A stretch of 64,000 bases of DNA from JAGNGI01 sp035448825 (GCA_035448825.1 DAOTJS010000002.1:174120-238119); one strand, 5' to 3'; positions 34,440 to 44,769 are shown, counted from the first letter of the stretch. The notes: generated by a model from the letters alone, not told the origin. A program made the numbers and translations.

Positions 34440-37400
34440 ATGAAAAAGAAGCTTATATCAATTTTTTTACTACTGATTTTGACGACCGCCGGATTTTCTC
34501 AATACGGTAAAAATAAGGTTCAATACGATACATTCAATTGGTCGTATTTGCAGTCTGAAAATATGGATATTTATTTTTATGAAGGGGGAGAATCATTAGC
34601 CGAATTTGCGGCTCCGGTCGGAGAACAAGCCCTAAAGGATATTTGCAAAGTGCTGAACTGGCGCTTGCGCAAGCGCGTGACTTTAATAGTTTATAATTCG
34701 CATAGCGATTTTCAACAAACTAATGTGACTCTTTCATATTTGTATGAAGGAATTGGAGGATTTACCGAGCTTTTCAAGAATCGTGCGGTCGTGCCTTTCG
34801 AAGGCTCATACTTCGATTTCTGGCACGTGATCCGGCACGAACTGGTGCACGTAGTCATTAACGATATGATTTATGGTGGAAATGTTCAAAGTGTGGTCTC
34901 CGGCAGAGTGCGATTGAGTATCCCCGATTGGATGAGTGAGGGTTTAGCCGAATACATTGCCTATGGTTGGACAGCTCAAACCGATTTGATAATGCGCGAC
35001 ATTGCGCTCAATAGCAATATTCCCAGTATCGAAGAACTCGATTATTATTCAGCTTATCAGGGTGGCAATTCGGTTTATCGCTTTATTGCCGAAAAATATG
35101 GAATCGAGAAAATTGGTCAGATATGGGCTCAAATGAAAAGCAAAGGTAGCGCCGATAGAGGTTTGAAAGCCGCGATCGGTATGGATATGAAGGAACTGAC
35201 TGACAAATGGCATCGCTGGATGCGCACGGAATACTGGCCGGACGTAGCCGATCGGCGTGATATTGAGGAAATAGCATTGAAGTTGACCGACCATAAGAAA
35301 TTGAAAAATTATTTCAATACGGCACCAGCCATCTCACCCCTCGGTGATAAAGTTGCTATAATGTCCGATCGGAATGGCTATGCCGATATTTATTTAATTT
35401 CGGCAGTTGACGGTAAAGTAATTAAACGACTAGTCAGTGGTCAGCGGACACCAGACCTCGAGGAATTGAAGTGGCTCAATCCGCGCCTGAGCTGGTCGCC
35501 GGATGGCAAAAAAGTTGCCCTGGCGGCCAAGAGCGGAGGTCATGACGCTCTTATTATTGCTGATGTAGACACTAAAAAACGTCAGCGTTTCGTATTCGAA
35601 GAACTGGAGGAAGTATTTACCCCCGTCTGGTCACCAAAAGGCAATTCTATAGCCTTCGTGGGATTGAAAAACGGCCAAACCGATTTGTATTTATATGATA
35701 TTAAGAAAAAATCCCTCACTCAGCTGATAAATGATAAGTATCCCGACTTTGAGCCAGCCTGGTCGCCGGACGGCCAGAGAATTGTATTCGTTTCTCAAAG
35801 AACCCCGGAAATAGACAGTTTGCCCAATTTACCCTGGATTGTAAATGCCAAATGTTTTCAAACTGATCTATTTTGTCTTGATTTAGATACTGGAGAAATT
35901 ACCCGCTTGACCGATTCGCCATGGAATGAAAATTATCCGTGCTGGGCAAATACCCGCGATGCCATTATTTATACATCCGATTATCATGGGATTTACAATA
36001 TATATATAAGGGATATGTCCACCGGCGAGAGCGGCGCGATTACCAATGTGCTGACAGGTGTTTTTCAACCCAGTATCTCGAAAGACGACCTGCGTTTAGT
36101 ATTTGCGGGCTATGCTGATGAAGGCTGGGATGTATATTCGATCAGTAATCCTTTACAACTATGGAATGAACGTCAGGAAATTAAACCGACAGTTTATGCT
36201 AAAGCCTTAATGGAATCCTGGGAAAATCCAGAGAAATACGAAAGATTCAAATTCCCCAGTAAAGAGGAAGTAAAACCCCGATCACGGCAGAATGTGATCG
36301 CGGCCGGGGATTTCTCTAATTATATATTTGCACCGATGTATAGTTATGAAACCAGCAAAGAGCCTGACGAAGATGTTCCTGATTCAGGTATAGCGAGCGA
36401 GGATACTATTAGACAGACAACCAGCAGTGGCAGATATCCGGTCGTTCCGTATAAAACCAACTTCTCGCTGGATGTGGCTTATGGCGAGGCCGGATACAGC
36501 AACCTATGGGGTTTGCAAGGCACTACGGTTTTTTATTTTAGTGACGTTCTAGGCAATCATCAGCTGGCATTAGGAACTGAGATGTATATAGACCTGGAAA
36601 ATAGCGATTATTATTTATCCTATATGTACCTTGCCAAGCGTACTAACTGGGGTATAACCGGATTTCATACGGCAAACTTTTGGAATTACGGATATTTTAC
36701 AATGTTTCGCTTGAGAAATTATGGGCTCGATTTTGCCGCATCGCGTCCCTCGAGTCATTTTTCGAGAACGGAGCTGGGAATCACTTCCTATAATGTGGAG
36801 CAGAAATACATTTTCACTCTGACCGGAGAAGAGTATTACACATATAGAATTAATACGATCTTACCACGGATCGGGTATGTTTTTGATAATTCGCTGTGGG
36901 GTTATCTATATCCGATTGACGGCTGGCGGGCGCGGGTGGATTTCATCGCCAGCCCGAAATACAATGCCAACAGTCTGGAATTTTATAGTGTTCAGGCGGA
37001 TATTCGTCGCTATTTGAAATTAAATATGGATTATTCTTTCGGTTTGCGCCTTTCGACCGGTTTCAGTAACGGTAAAAATGCTCAGCGTTTCTTTCTCGGT
37101 GGTGAGGATAATTGGGTAAATTATTATTACCGCAATGACATTTTCGTCACTGATTCAACGCTAGTCGAGAACATCTATTTTTCGGATTTTATTACGCCCT
37201 TGAGAGGCGCTCTATATTATGAAAGAGCCGGTAATCGCTATTTTCTGTTCAATCTGGAATTCCGTTATCCATTTATTAAGCAACTCACGCTGGGTTGGCC
37301 GCTACCGGCCACGATTGGGGGAATTCAAGGCGTGACTTTTTTAGATTTCGGTTCGACCTGGTATGATAATAAATTCCATCCTTTCAAGAACGATTCTTAT

Positions 37401-37556
37401 CGCGGTTTTATGATGGATGATCTGGTGGCCGGCTATGGTATCGGAGCGCGCATTTACCTAGGAATTTTTGTTTTAAAGATCGACGTGGCCTGGCGATTTG
37501 ACTTCGATCGAACTTATAGTCCGAGGTGGTATTTCTGTCTCGACACTGACTTCTAA
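34440..37556 (+). CDS. Exported gluzincin-type metalloprotease / TolB-like propeller / Omp85-like barrel protein
   Basis: With ATG 34440 the protein has 1038 residues and a signal peptide (about 1-20). Residues ~20-270 resemble the peptidase MA family: HELVH at 133-137 and, 34 residues after the first His, E167 in WMSEGLAEYIA. Residues ~280-600 contain TolB/PD40 propeller repeats (SWSPDGKKVALAA; VWSPKGNSIAFVG; AWSPDGQRIVFVS). The last ~350 residues are aromatic-rich beta strands ending in Phe, with FFLGGEDNW resembling the Omp85/BamA barrel. An upstream TTG at 34398 would add 14 residues before the signal peptide. It is probably an outer-membrane protein; substrate is unknown. Confidence 0.8.
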   Translation: MKKKLISIFLLLILTTAGFSQYGKNKVQYDTFNWSYLQSENMDIYFYEGGESLAEFAAPVGEQALKDICKVLNWRLRKRVTLIVYNSHSDFQQTNVTLSYLYEGIGGFTELFKNRAVVPFEGSYFDFWHVIRHELVHVVINDMIYGGNVQSVVSGRVRLSIPDWMSEGLAEYIAYGWTAQTDLIMRDIALNSNIPSIEELDYYSAYQGGNSVYRFIAEKYGIEKIGQIWAQMKSKGSADRGLKAAIGMDMKELTDKWHRWMRTEYWPDVADRRDIEEIALKLTDHKKLKNYFNTAPAISPLGDKVAIMSDRNGYADIYLISAVDGKVIKRLVSGQRTPDLEELKWLNPRLSWSPDGKKVALAAKSGGHDALIIADVDTKKRQRFVFEELEEVFTPVWSPKGNSIAFVGLKNGQTDLYLYDIKKKSLTQLINDKYPDFEPAWSPDGQRIVFVSQRTPEIDSLPNLPWIVNAKCFQTDLFCLDLDTGEITRLTDSPWNENYPCWANTRDAIIYTSDYHGIYNIYIRDMSTGESGAITNVLTGVFQPSISKDDLRLVFAGYADEGWDVYSISNPLQLWNERQEIKPTVYAKALMESWENPEKYERFKFPSKEEVKPRSRQNVIAAGDFSNYIFAPMYSYETSKEPDEDVPDSGIASEDTIRQTTSSGRYPVVPYKTNFSLDVAYGEAGYSNLWGLQGTTVFYFSDVLGNHQLALGTEMYIDLENSDYYLSYMYLAKRTNWGITGFHTANFWNYGYFTMFRLRNYGLDFAASRPSSHFSRTELGITSYNVEQKYIFTLTGEEYYTYRINTILPRIGYVFDNSLWGYLYPIDGWRARVDFIASPKYNANSLEFYSVQADIRRYLKLNMDYSFGLRLSTGFSNGKNAQRFFLGGEDNWVNYYYRNDIFVTDSTLVENIYFSDFITPLRGALYYERAGNRYFLFNLEFRYPFIKQLTLGWPLPATIGGIQGVTFLDFGSTWYDNKFHPFKNDSYRGFMMDDLVAGYGIGARIYLGIFVLKIDVAWRFDFDRTYSPRWYFCLDTDF

Positions 37557-37642
37557 ATCAATTTTTCATTTACCTTTAAAAATGCTTGGTCATAAAGTGG
37601 GCGCTAATTAGTTTAGCGAGTTATTAATTATAAAAATCGAAT

Positions 37643-38551
37643 ATGAAATATTTCAAACTGATTCTTATTTGTTTTATCTGGAGTACTACCTGGGCGGTAA
37701 TCAAGATAGGTCTCGATCAAACACCACTTATGGTAGGACTGGCGTTACGTTTCAGCGTGGCGGCACTTGTGCTGGGCGGTATTATTCTCTGGAAACACCG
37801 TAAGATTGCCTTTGACCGAGTATCGGTGCATAATTACTTAATAGTCGGTCTATTGACTATGGCGCTAAGTTTTTTCTGTACTTATTGGGCGGAAAAATTT
37901 ATCCCAAGTGGGCTGACTTCGATCTTATGGACATCTATGCCGATTGTGGTCGGAATATTTGCTCATTTTATGCTACCTGAAGAGCGTTTACGCTCAGCCC
38001 AAGCGCTGGCGATTTTAATAGCTATGGGGGGAGTGGTAGTTATTCTTTCTGATCAAAAGTTGGTTTTTAGTCGGGAATTGCTATGGGGCAGTTTGATTGC
38101 CCTGCTTGGGGTAGTCGTATCCTCCTGGCCGAATGTTTTGCTCAAGACGCGTTCACAGCCTTATGATAGTTTGACGTTGAATGCGATGGCGATGTTGATT
38201 GCCGCGCTTGTTAATTTTATCGGGGCAACGGTCTGCGGCGAATGGCGCGAAATGGTCTGGAATTTCAAGAATATCGGGGCGATCGTGTATCTCGGTCTAT
38301 TCGGTTCGGCGCTGGCATTTTCTATTTACTTTGATCTCTTGAAACAGATTAATGTAATTAAACTGACTTTCATTAATTTCATTTCGCCGATCTTTGCGAC
38401 CTTAATTGGTGCTTTGTTGTTAAATGAAATCGTTACCTGGCGTGAAATCGGTGGGATGCTCATTATTTTCGGCGGACTATTTTTGTACGACAAGGATAAA
38501 TACTTAGCAATATTGAAAATAAAAAATGGAAGGAGAATAAATGCCAAGTAA
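37643..38551 (+). CDS. EamA/DMT-superfamily membrane transporter
   Basis: This 302-residue protein has about ten predicted membrane helices in two repeats, each with the EamA pattern (FIWSTTWAVIKIGL at the start; PIFATLIGALLLNEIVTWRE near the end). Such proteins export metabolites or amino acids; the substrate cannot be told from sequence. Its last 11 bases overlap the start of radA, so the two genes are probably co-transcribed. Confidence 0.88.
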   Translation: MKYFKLILICFIWSTTWAVIKIGLDQTPLMVGLALRFSVAALVLGGIILWKHRKIAFDRVSVHNYLIVGLLTMALSFFCTYWAEKFIPSGLTSILWTSMPIVVGIFAHFMLPEERLRSAQALAILIAMGGVVVILSDQKLVFSRELLWGSLIALLGVVVSSWPNVLLKTRSQPYDSLTLNAMAMLIAALVNFIGATVCGEWREMVWNFKNIGAIVYLGLFGSALAFSIYFDLLKQINVIKLTFINFISPIFATLIGALLLNEIVTWREIGGMLIIFGGLFLYDKDKYLAILKIKNGRRINAK

Positions 38552-39893
38552 AGTGAAAAATGTCTTTGTATGCAATGAATGCGGCTCGGTTCAGCCCAAA
38601 TGGGTGGGCAAATGTCCGGAATGTGGCGCCTGGAATTCGATGGTTGCCGAGCAAGTTCAGAAGAAACCGAGAACGGCCGGTAGCGAGAGAGTTCAGCGTA
38701 ATTTAGTACCGCTTAATCAGGCAAGTGCCGCGCCGACCAGGCGGCTAGTCACCGGTTTAACCGAGTTTGATCGCGTGCTGGGCGGTGGGTTCGTTAGCGG
38801 TTCGGTTGTGTTAATCGGCGGCGAGCCCGGCATTGGCAAATCAACTCTAATTATGCAAGTTATCGCCCGCCTTCAAAGTGAACGCATGCTTTATTTCTCC
38901 GGTGAGGAATCCGAGGAACAATTGGCTTTGCGCGCTCAGCGGCTGGAAATTAACGACAATCGAATCCTGGTAGCCTGCGAGAATAATCTAGAAAATATTT
39001 TAGATCAAATAGAGAACCAGCGTCCGACTACAGTTGTGATTGATTCGATTCAAACCGTTTACTCCGATCAGTTTGAAAATGTCCCGGGCAGTGTAACTCA
39101 GGTGCGCGAGTGCGCCGGGCGACTTCTGCGTCTTTCCAAGGAGTTAAATATAACCACTGTTTTTGTCGGTCATATTACCAAAGATGGTATGATTGCCGGG
39201 CCGAAGGTTTTGGAGCATCTGGTAGATACGGTTTTATATCTGGAAGGCAATAAAAATAATTTTTATCGTACCCTTCGGGCGGTTAAAAACCGCTTTGGTT
39301 CGACCAATGAAGTCGGAATATTCGAAATGAAAGAGCATGGGTTGATAGCTGTTGACGATCCGGCCGGTTTCTTTTTAGCGGAGCGCCGGGAACATGTTGC
39401 TGGCTCGGCTGTCACGGTCAGTATGGAAGGCACGCGCCCTTTTCTAATAGAAGCCCAGGCGTTAGTGACACAATCATCATATGGCACGCCGCAACGTTCG
39501 GCTAATGGGATTGATTACCGGCGCTTTGTAATGCTGGTAGCGGTTCTGGAGAAGCGCACCGGTTTGCCTTTGCGTACACAGGATGTTTTCATTAATCTGG
39601 CAGGCGGTTTTAGAATTGACGAAACGGGAATTGACCTGGGTGTAACGGCTGCCGTAGCGTCGAGCTTTAAAGATGTACCGCTCGAACCGCAAGCCGCTTT
39701 CATCGGCGAAGTTGGGTTAGTCGGTGAAGTCCGCAGTGTTCCTTTTTTAGAAAATAGGGTGCGCGAGGCGCTCAAGTTTGGTTTTACCACGGTCTATGTG
39801 CCCAAGTCGGGGCTAAAAGTTTTAGAAAAAAGCCTGCAGTCCAAAGTTACCGGCTTAGAATCGCTAAATCAACTGTTCGGTTTAATTTTTTGA
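38541..39893 (+). CDS. radA: DNA repair protein RadA (Sms)
   Basis: A four-cysteine zinc finger opens the protein (C11, C14, C25, C28), followed by a RecA-like ATPase with Walker A GGEPGIGKSTLIMQ and the RadA-specific KNRFG motif (VKNRFGSTNE). The C-terminal third is a Lon-protease-like domain. RadA is a DnaB-like helicase for branch migration in recombination. The 450-residue length is standard, and an AAGGAGAA box lies inside the 3' end of the transporter gene. Confidence 0.97.
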   Translation: MPSKVKNVFVCNECGSVQPKWVGKCPECGAWNSMVAEQVQKKPRTAGSERVQRNLVPLNQASAAPTRRLVTGLTEFDRVLGGGFVSGSVVLIGGEPGIGKSTLIMQVIARLQSERMLYFSGEESEEQLALRAQRLEINDNRILVACENNLENILDQIENQRPTTVVIDSIQTVYSDQFENVPGSVTQVRECAGRLLRLSKELNITTVFVGHITKDGMIAGPKVLEHLVDTVLYLEGNKNNFYRTLRAVKNRFGSTNEVGIFEMKEHGLIAVDDPAGFFLAERREHVAGSAVTVSMEGTRPFLIEAQALVTQSSYGTPQRSANGIDYRRFVMLVAVLEKRTGLPLRTQDVFINLAGGFRIDETGIDLGVTAAVASSFKDVPLEPQAAFIGEVGLVGEVRSVPFLENRVREALKFGFTTVYVPKSGLKVLEKSLQSKVTGLESLNQLFGLIF

Positions 39894-39908
39894 AGGCAGA
39901 AACTCCCT

Positions 39909-41156
39909 ATGCCAAGTAAGTCTCGCCAAGGATCTGAAGTAAATAATAAACTGTCTTTTGATATTATTGCCAACGATACTAAGACCCAAGCCCGAGCCGG
40001 GACATTCGTTACTGATCACGGGACGGTTGAAACGCCGGTTTTTATGCCGGTTGGGACAAGTGGAGTAGTCAAAACTCTAACGCCGGCGGAACTCCAGGAG
40101 TGCCGCGTTCAGATTATCCTTGGCAATACATACCACCTTTACTTGCGTCCGGGACTGGATGTAATTCAAGCGGCTGGCGGTTTGCACCGCTTCAATGCCT
40201 GGCCGGGGCCGATGTTGACTGACAGCGGCGGTTATCAGGTATTTAGCCTGGCGCATCTCGGTAAATTGACTGAGGATGAGATCGTATTTCGTTCGCATAT
40301 TGACGGTTCGGAACATCGTTTATCTCCGGCAATTTCTATGGAGATTCAACGCACGCTCGGCGCCGACATCGTAATGGCTTTCGACGAATGTACGCCCTAT
40401 CCCTGCGAATACGAATATGCCAGACAGGCCCTGGAGCGCACCCATCGTTGGGAACGACTCTCGCGGGAACATTTTCTTAAATTGCAACCGTTATACGGTC
40501 ATCGTCAATATCAGTTTGGAATTGTACAGGGCTCGGTATATCCCGATTTACGGGCGGAGAGTATAAAGTTATTGACTGGAATGGATTTCGATGGTTATGC
40601 CATTGGTGGGCTTGCGGTAGGTGAACCTAAAGAGCAGATGTTCGAAATGTTATCTTTAGTTGCACCGCAATTGCCGGAAAAAAGACCGCGTTATTTGATG
40701 GGTGTCGGTAAACCGGAAGATATTGTACGCGCTATCGGCTGGGGAATTGACATGTTTGATTGTGTTTTGCCGTCGCGCAATGCCCGTAATGGGACCCTTT
40801 ATACATGGAAAGGCCGCATAGTATTGAAACAAAGTCAATATCGAATGGACTTTACGCCGCCTGATCCAGATTGCAGTTGTTATACTTGCCGCAATTTTTC
40901 CCGGGCTTTTCTTCGTCATCTTTTTATGAATGGCGAAATGACCGGGTTGCGCTTGAATACTCTTCATAATGTCCACTTTTTTATGGAACTGGTCAGCCGT
41001 GCACGTCAGGCGATTTTGAGGGGTGACTATGAGAATTGGCAAACACAATTTTTTCGTGATTATCCCGAAGAGACCAATCATTCACTCGAAAACCAAGCGC
41101 GTCGCTCCGAACGCCGCCGGAAACATCTTGAAGAAAATGACACAAATAGTGTGTAA
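39909..41156 (+). CDS. tgt: Queuine/preQ1 tRNA-ribosyltransferase (TGT)
   Basis: The enzyme swaps guanine-34 for preQ1 in tRNAs with GUN anticodons. Visible motifs are VFMPVGTSGVVKTLTP, MLTDSGGYQVFSL (general acid Asp), IGGLAVGEPK, the nucleophile Asp in MFDCVLPSRNARNG, and the zinc site CSCYTCRNFSRAFLRHLF. The first ~15 residues are not conserved, so a later start is possible. Length is 415, slightly long. No preQ1 synthesis genes are nearby. Confidence 0.96.
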   Translation: MPSKSRQGSEVNNKLSFDIIANDTKTQARAGTFVTDHGTVETPVFMPVGTSGVVKTLTPAELQECRVQIILGNTYHLYLRPGLDVIQAAGGLHRFNAWPGPMLTDSGGYQVFSLAHLGKLTEDEIVFRSHIDGSEHRLSPAISMEIQRTLGADIVMAFDECTPYPCEYEYARQALERTHRWERLSREHFLKLQPLYGHRQYQFGIVQGSVYPDLRAESIKLLTGMDFDGYAIGGLAVGEPKEQMFEMLSLVAPQLPEKRPRYLMGVGKPEDIVRAIGWGIDMFDCVLPSRNARNGTLYTWKGRIVLKQSQYRMDFTPPDPDCSCYTCRNFSRAFLRHLFMNGEMTGLRLNTLHNVHFFMELVSRARQAILRGDYENWQTQFFRDYPEETNHSLENQARRSERRRKHLEENDTNSV

Positions 41157-41208
41157 CTTATGCTTCAATTTTTGAAAAAGTCATTATCAGAAAGTATTTG
41201 TAACATAG

Positions 41209-42300
41209 ATGAATCTTAATGTTTCTTATCCACCGCCCGATATGGCGCAGTTGTCTCAGCTAGAAATCGAGCAACGCATCGCCCAGATCCGGGCGCATTT
41301 TGGTTCAAAACTGCTGATTCTGGCGCATCATTATCAATGCGATCAAATTGTCGCCCAGGCTGATGCCGTCGGGGATTCGTTTGCTCTGTCACGCCGGGCG
41401 GCCGAAACCAATGCCCAGTACATCGTATTTTGCGGGGTACATTTTATGGCGGAAACGGCTGATTTAGTAACCGCGCCTGATCAAAAAGTATTTTTACCGA
41501 ATGTAGATGCTGGTTGTCCGCTGGCTGAGATGGCTGATATAGGCCGTGTTATAACTGCCTGGCAAAGAATTCAGGCGATTACCGGTGATCAACTGATTCC
41601 AGTAACTTACATCAACTCGCGGCTGGAATTGAAAGCCTTTTGTGGTCAGAACGGCGGTATAGTTTGCACTTCATCCAATGCGCCAAGGGCTCTGGAATGG
41701 GCCTGGTCAAAAAAGCCAAAAGTATTCTTCTTACCCGATCAACATCTTGGCCGTAATGTGGCTTTGAAAATGGGAATTCCGCCGCAGGAAATCGTTATGT
41801 ATGATCCGAAACGACCACTTGATGACGAATTTGTACGGCAATTTAAGCAAGCACGTCTGATAATCTGGAGTGGATTTTGCCATGTGCATCAGGCTTTTTC
41901 CAAGAGTGATATTGATAGACTGCGCGCAACTGTTCCGGGCATTAAAATTATCGTTCACCCGGAATGTCCGGAAGAGGTGGCAACAAACGCTGATTTTATG
42001 GGGAGCACTGAATATATAATTAAAACTGTTACCGCTGGGGCGCCGGGCAGTGCCTGGGGAGTTGGCACTGAGCGCAATTTAGTTTATCGTCTGGCGCGGC
42101 AGCTGCCGGACCGTCAGGTTATTTTATTGCAAGAAAAGGATTCATTTTGCCGAACAATGGCAATGATAACACCTATCCACCTGCTTTATCAATTGGAATG
42201 TCTGCGGGACGGCCGTCTGGTCAATCAAGTGGTGGCAGATGACAGTTTGAGAGCCAACGCGCTTCTGGCCGTGGAACGAATGTTGGAGTTGAAACTATGA
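41209..42300 (+). CDS. nadA: Quinolinate synthase NadA
   Basis: NadA condenses iminoaspartate and DHAP to quinolinate using a [4Fe-4S] cluster. Conserved blocks are LAHHYQCDQIVAQADAVGDS, FCGVHFMAETADLV, DAGCPLAEMAD, CTSSNAPRALEWA, IVHPECPEEV and GTERNLVYRL, with a C-terminal cysteine in KDSFCRTM. The length of 363 is usual. No clear Shine-Dalgarno precedes the ATG. Its stop overlaps nadB by four bases. Confidence 0.96.
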   Translation: MNLNVSYPPPDMAQLSQLEIEQRIAQIRAHFGSKLLILAHHYQCDQIVAQADAVGDSFALSRRAAETNAQYIVFCGVHFMAETADLVTAPDQKVFLPNVDAGCPLAEMADIGRVITAWQRIQAITGDQLIPVTYINSRLELKAFCGQNGGIVCTSSNAPRALEWAWSKKPKVFFLPDQHLGRNVALKMGIPPQEIVMYDPKRPLDDEFVRQFKQARLIIWSGFCHVHQAFSKSDIDRLRATVPGIKIIVHPECPEEVATNADFMGSTEYIIKTVTAGAPGSAWGVGTERNLVYRLARQLPDRQVILLQEKDSFCRTMAMITPIHLLYQLECLRDGRLVNQVVADDSLRANALLAVERMLELKL

Positions 42301-43865
42301 AAGCCGCTGAACCTTATCGTGAAACCGATGTGCTGGTAATCGGCGGCGGTCTGGCGGGTTGTTCGGCGGCTTATGCCGCAGCTCAAGCCGGATTGCAGGT
42401 CGTATTATTGACTATTAATCAGGATGCCAGTGTCTCATCGTCTTATTATGCCCAGGGTGGTATTATTTATAGAAATCCAGCCGACACCCTGGCGGATTAT
42501 ATTGCGGACTTCCAGGAATCAGGTGCGCAATTGGTCAATGAGAAAGCAGTCACAGAAATTTATAATAACGGACCGCGGTTGATAGAGCAGATACTTATCA
42601 ACGAACTGGGGGTGCCGTTTGATCGGACGCCGGAGGGTAATATTGACCTGACCCGCGAGGGAGTTCATTCCCGCCCGAGAATTGCTTTTGTGAAGGATTA
42701 TACCGGTCGTGCGATTCAGGAGCGTTTTCACCAGAAAATCAGGCAGACCGACAATATCGAGGTTTTACCGAATACTACGTGTGTAGATTTAATAACTCTG
42801 GCGCATCATTCATTGAATCCGCTTCATATTTATGAGCCGAGCACCTGTGCCGGAGCCTATGTGTATTTTCAAGACACCGGTGAAATTCATCCCATTCTAG
42901 CTAAGCAAACAATTTTGGCTTCGGGCGGACTGGGGCGGTTGTATTTGCATACTTCGAATCCGTATCATGCTCGCGGTGACGGTTATGCTATGGCTTACCG
43001 GGCTGGTGCGCGCTTGATGAATATGGAGTACGTCCAATTTCATCCGACTACGCTTTTTTCAACCGAAGATGAGCGTTTTTTAATTAGCGAGGCAGTGCGC
43101 GGCGAGGGTGGTATTTTACGGAATAAGGACGGCGAAGACTTTATGCCGCGTTATCACCCAATGGGTTCACTGGCGCCGCGCGATGTCGTAGCCCGGAGCG
43201 TCATGCAGGAAATCGGCCGCACCGGCGCTCATTTTGTCTATCTGGACATCACTCACAAAAGCGCCGATTGGCTGAAGCAACGCTTTCCGCAGATTTACGA
43301 AAAGTGTCTGTCTGTGAAGGTAGATATGGCCACCGAAGGAATTCCAGTCGTACCAGCCGCTCACTTCGAATGTGGAGGAGTGGCGGTAGATATGCTGGGC
43401 AATACCACGATTCGACGTTTGAAGGCGGTCGGTGAAGTGGCTTGTACCGGTTTGCATGGCGCCAACCGTCTGCCAAGTAGTTCTCTACTAGAATGTTTGG
43501 TTTTTGGAACACTGGCGGGACGCGATTGTGTCGAACGAATCAAGCAAGACGAAATCATTACTCCTCAAGTTGCTCCCTGGCAAAAAGAAACCGAGCCACT
43601 CGACCCGGACTTAATTCAGCAGGATCGCCTGACCATCAGACATACTATGTGGAATTATGTCGGCATTGTCCGCAATGCCAAGAAATTAGATCGCGCCAGC
43701 GGAATTTTGTGGCGCTTACAACAAGATATTGAAAAGTTTTATGCTCATAGCCAGTTGAACGATGAGCTGATCGGTTTGCGCAATGCCGCCACGACGACCT
43801 TACTGGTTTTACATGCAGCTCGCTTGAATAAATCCAGTCGCGGTTGCCATTATCGCATAGATTAA
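42297..43865 (+). CDS. nadB: L-aspartate oxidase NadB
   Basis: The FAD-binding fold opens with DVLVIGGGLAGCSAAYAAAQ and continues with the family's SSYYAQGGI, AREGVHS-like LTREGVHSRPRIAFVKD, MEYVQFHPTTLF, LISEAVRGEGGIL and HGANRLPSSSLLECLVFG. NadB makes iminoaspartate, the substrate of NadA encoded directly upstream. The 522-residue length is normal. No nadC is in the operon, so quinolinate is used by an enzyme encoded elsewhere. Confidence 0.96.
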   Translation: MKAAEPYRETDVLVIGGGLAGCSAAYAAAQAGLQVVLLTINQDASVSSSYYAQGGIIYRNPADTLADYIADFQESGAQLVNEKAVTEIYNNGPRLIEQILINELGVPFDRTPEGNIDLTREGVHSRPRIAFVKDYTGRAIQERFHQKIRQTDNIEVLPNTTCVDLITLAHHSLNPLHIYEPSTCAGAYVYFQDTGEIHPILAKQTILASGGLGRLYLHTSNPYHARGDGYAMAYRAGARLMNMEYVQFHPTTLFSTEDERFLISEAVRGEGGILRNKDGEDFMPRYHPMGSLAPRDVVARSVMQEIGRTGAHFVYLDITHKSADWLKQRFPQIYEKCLSVKVDMATEGIPVVPAAHFECGGVAVDMLGNTTIRRLKAVGEVACTGLHGANRLPSSSLLECLVFGTLAGRDCVERIKQDEIITPQVAPWQKETEPLDPDLIQQDRLTIRHTMWNYVGIVRNAKKLDRASGILWRLQQDIEKFYAHSQLNDELIGLRNAATTTLLVLHAARLNKSSRGCHYRID

Positions 43866-43893
43866 TTAAAATTGTAACAAAAATGGAGGTTAT

Positions 43894-44223
43894 ATGAATA
43901 GTGTGTTATATGCTGGAGCAATGGGCGGAGGCGCCGGAACTCAAACGTCCAATCCCATTCTTTCACTGTTACCGTTTCTGCTGATCATCCTATTAATGTA
44001 TTTTTTGATGATTCGCCCGCAGGCCAAAAAACAGAAGGAAAAAGCCAAGATGTTGCAGGAAATTCAGCCGGGCGACGAAATAGTCACTATTGGCGGAATT
44101 TACGGCAAAGTCGAGGGCGTGAAGGATAAAAACATCCTGATCGTAAGGATAGCCAAAGATGTCAAGATTAACGTATCTCGTTCAGCCGTTGCCAGCAAAG
44201 TAGAGGAAAAAGTAGTTTCATAG
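43894..44223 (+). CDS. yajC: Preprotein translocase accessory protein YajC
   Basis: This 109-residue protein has one membrane helix (SLLPFLLIILLMYFLMIRPQ) followed by the YajC motif AKKQKEKAKMLQEIQPGDEIVTIGGIYGKV. YajC associates with SecDF and AcrB-like systems. A GGAGG box precedes the ATG. It is separated from secD/secF here and instead heads a def-fmt-rsmB translation cluster. Confidence 0.94.
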   Translation: MNSVLYAGAMGGGAGTQTSNPILSLLPFLLIILLMYFLMIRPQAKKQKEKAKMLQEIQPGDEIVTIGGIYGKVEGVKDKNILIVRIAKDVKINVSRSAVASKVEEKVVS

Positions 44224-44226
44224 GCG

Positions 44227-44763
44227 ATGGCAGTTCTCCCGATTTATCTTTATGGGAGTCCGATTCTGCACAAGAAGCTGACTCCGCTTGATGATTTACC
44301 GGAAGATTTCGACCGTATTCTTTCCGATATGTGGGAAACGATGTATGACGATGACGGCGTTGGTCTTTCGGCTAATCAGGTGGGACTTGACCTGCGCTTT
44401 TTCGTAGCGGATTTTTCTATACGAGAGAAAAATTTAGGGCGGGAAGTCATTATCAATCCGGTAATAATCAAGGCGGAAGGTGAAGTAATCAGCGAGGAAG
44501 GTTGTCTAAGTTTGCCTGGTATCCGCGAACAAATACCGCGAGCTGAAAAAATTATCCTGCGGTATGAAAATCGGGAGCGCAAGATTATCGAACGAGAATT
44601 TAAGGATACGGTTGCGCGCGTAATTCAACATGAGACTGATCATCTTGACGGATTGACAATGGTTGACCGTCTCAGTCCCCTCAAGCGTAGTTTTCTGAAG
44701 TCGAAGCTGAAGCACCTTAAGAATGCCGCCGCTGAAGGCAAGTTTGCCAAAGATATTGAGTGA
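44227..44763 (+). CDS. def: Peptide deformylase
   Basis: All three deformylase motifs are present: GVGLSANQVGL, EGCLSLPGI and QHETDHLDG, which supply the metal ligands Cys and two His and the catalytic Glu. The enzyme removes the formyl group from nascent proteins. The 178-residue length is normal. It lies three bases after yajC and six before fmt. Confidence 0.97.
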   Translation: MAVLPIYLYGSPILHKKLTPLDDLPEDFDRILSDMWETMYDDDGVGLSANQVGLDLRFFVADFSIREKNLGREVIINPVIIKAEGEVISEEGCLSLPGIREQIPRAEKIILRYENRERKIIEREFKDTVARVIQHETDHLDGLTMVDRLSPLKRSFLKSKLKHLKNAAAEGKFAKDIE

Positions 44764-44769
44764 ATTCCG

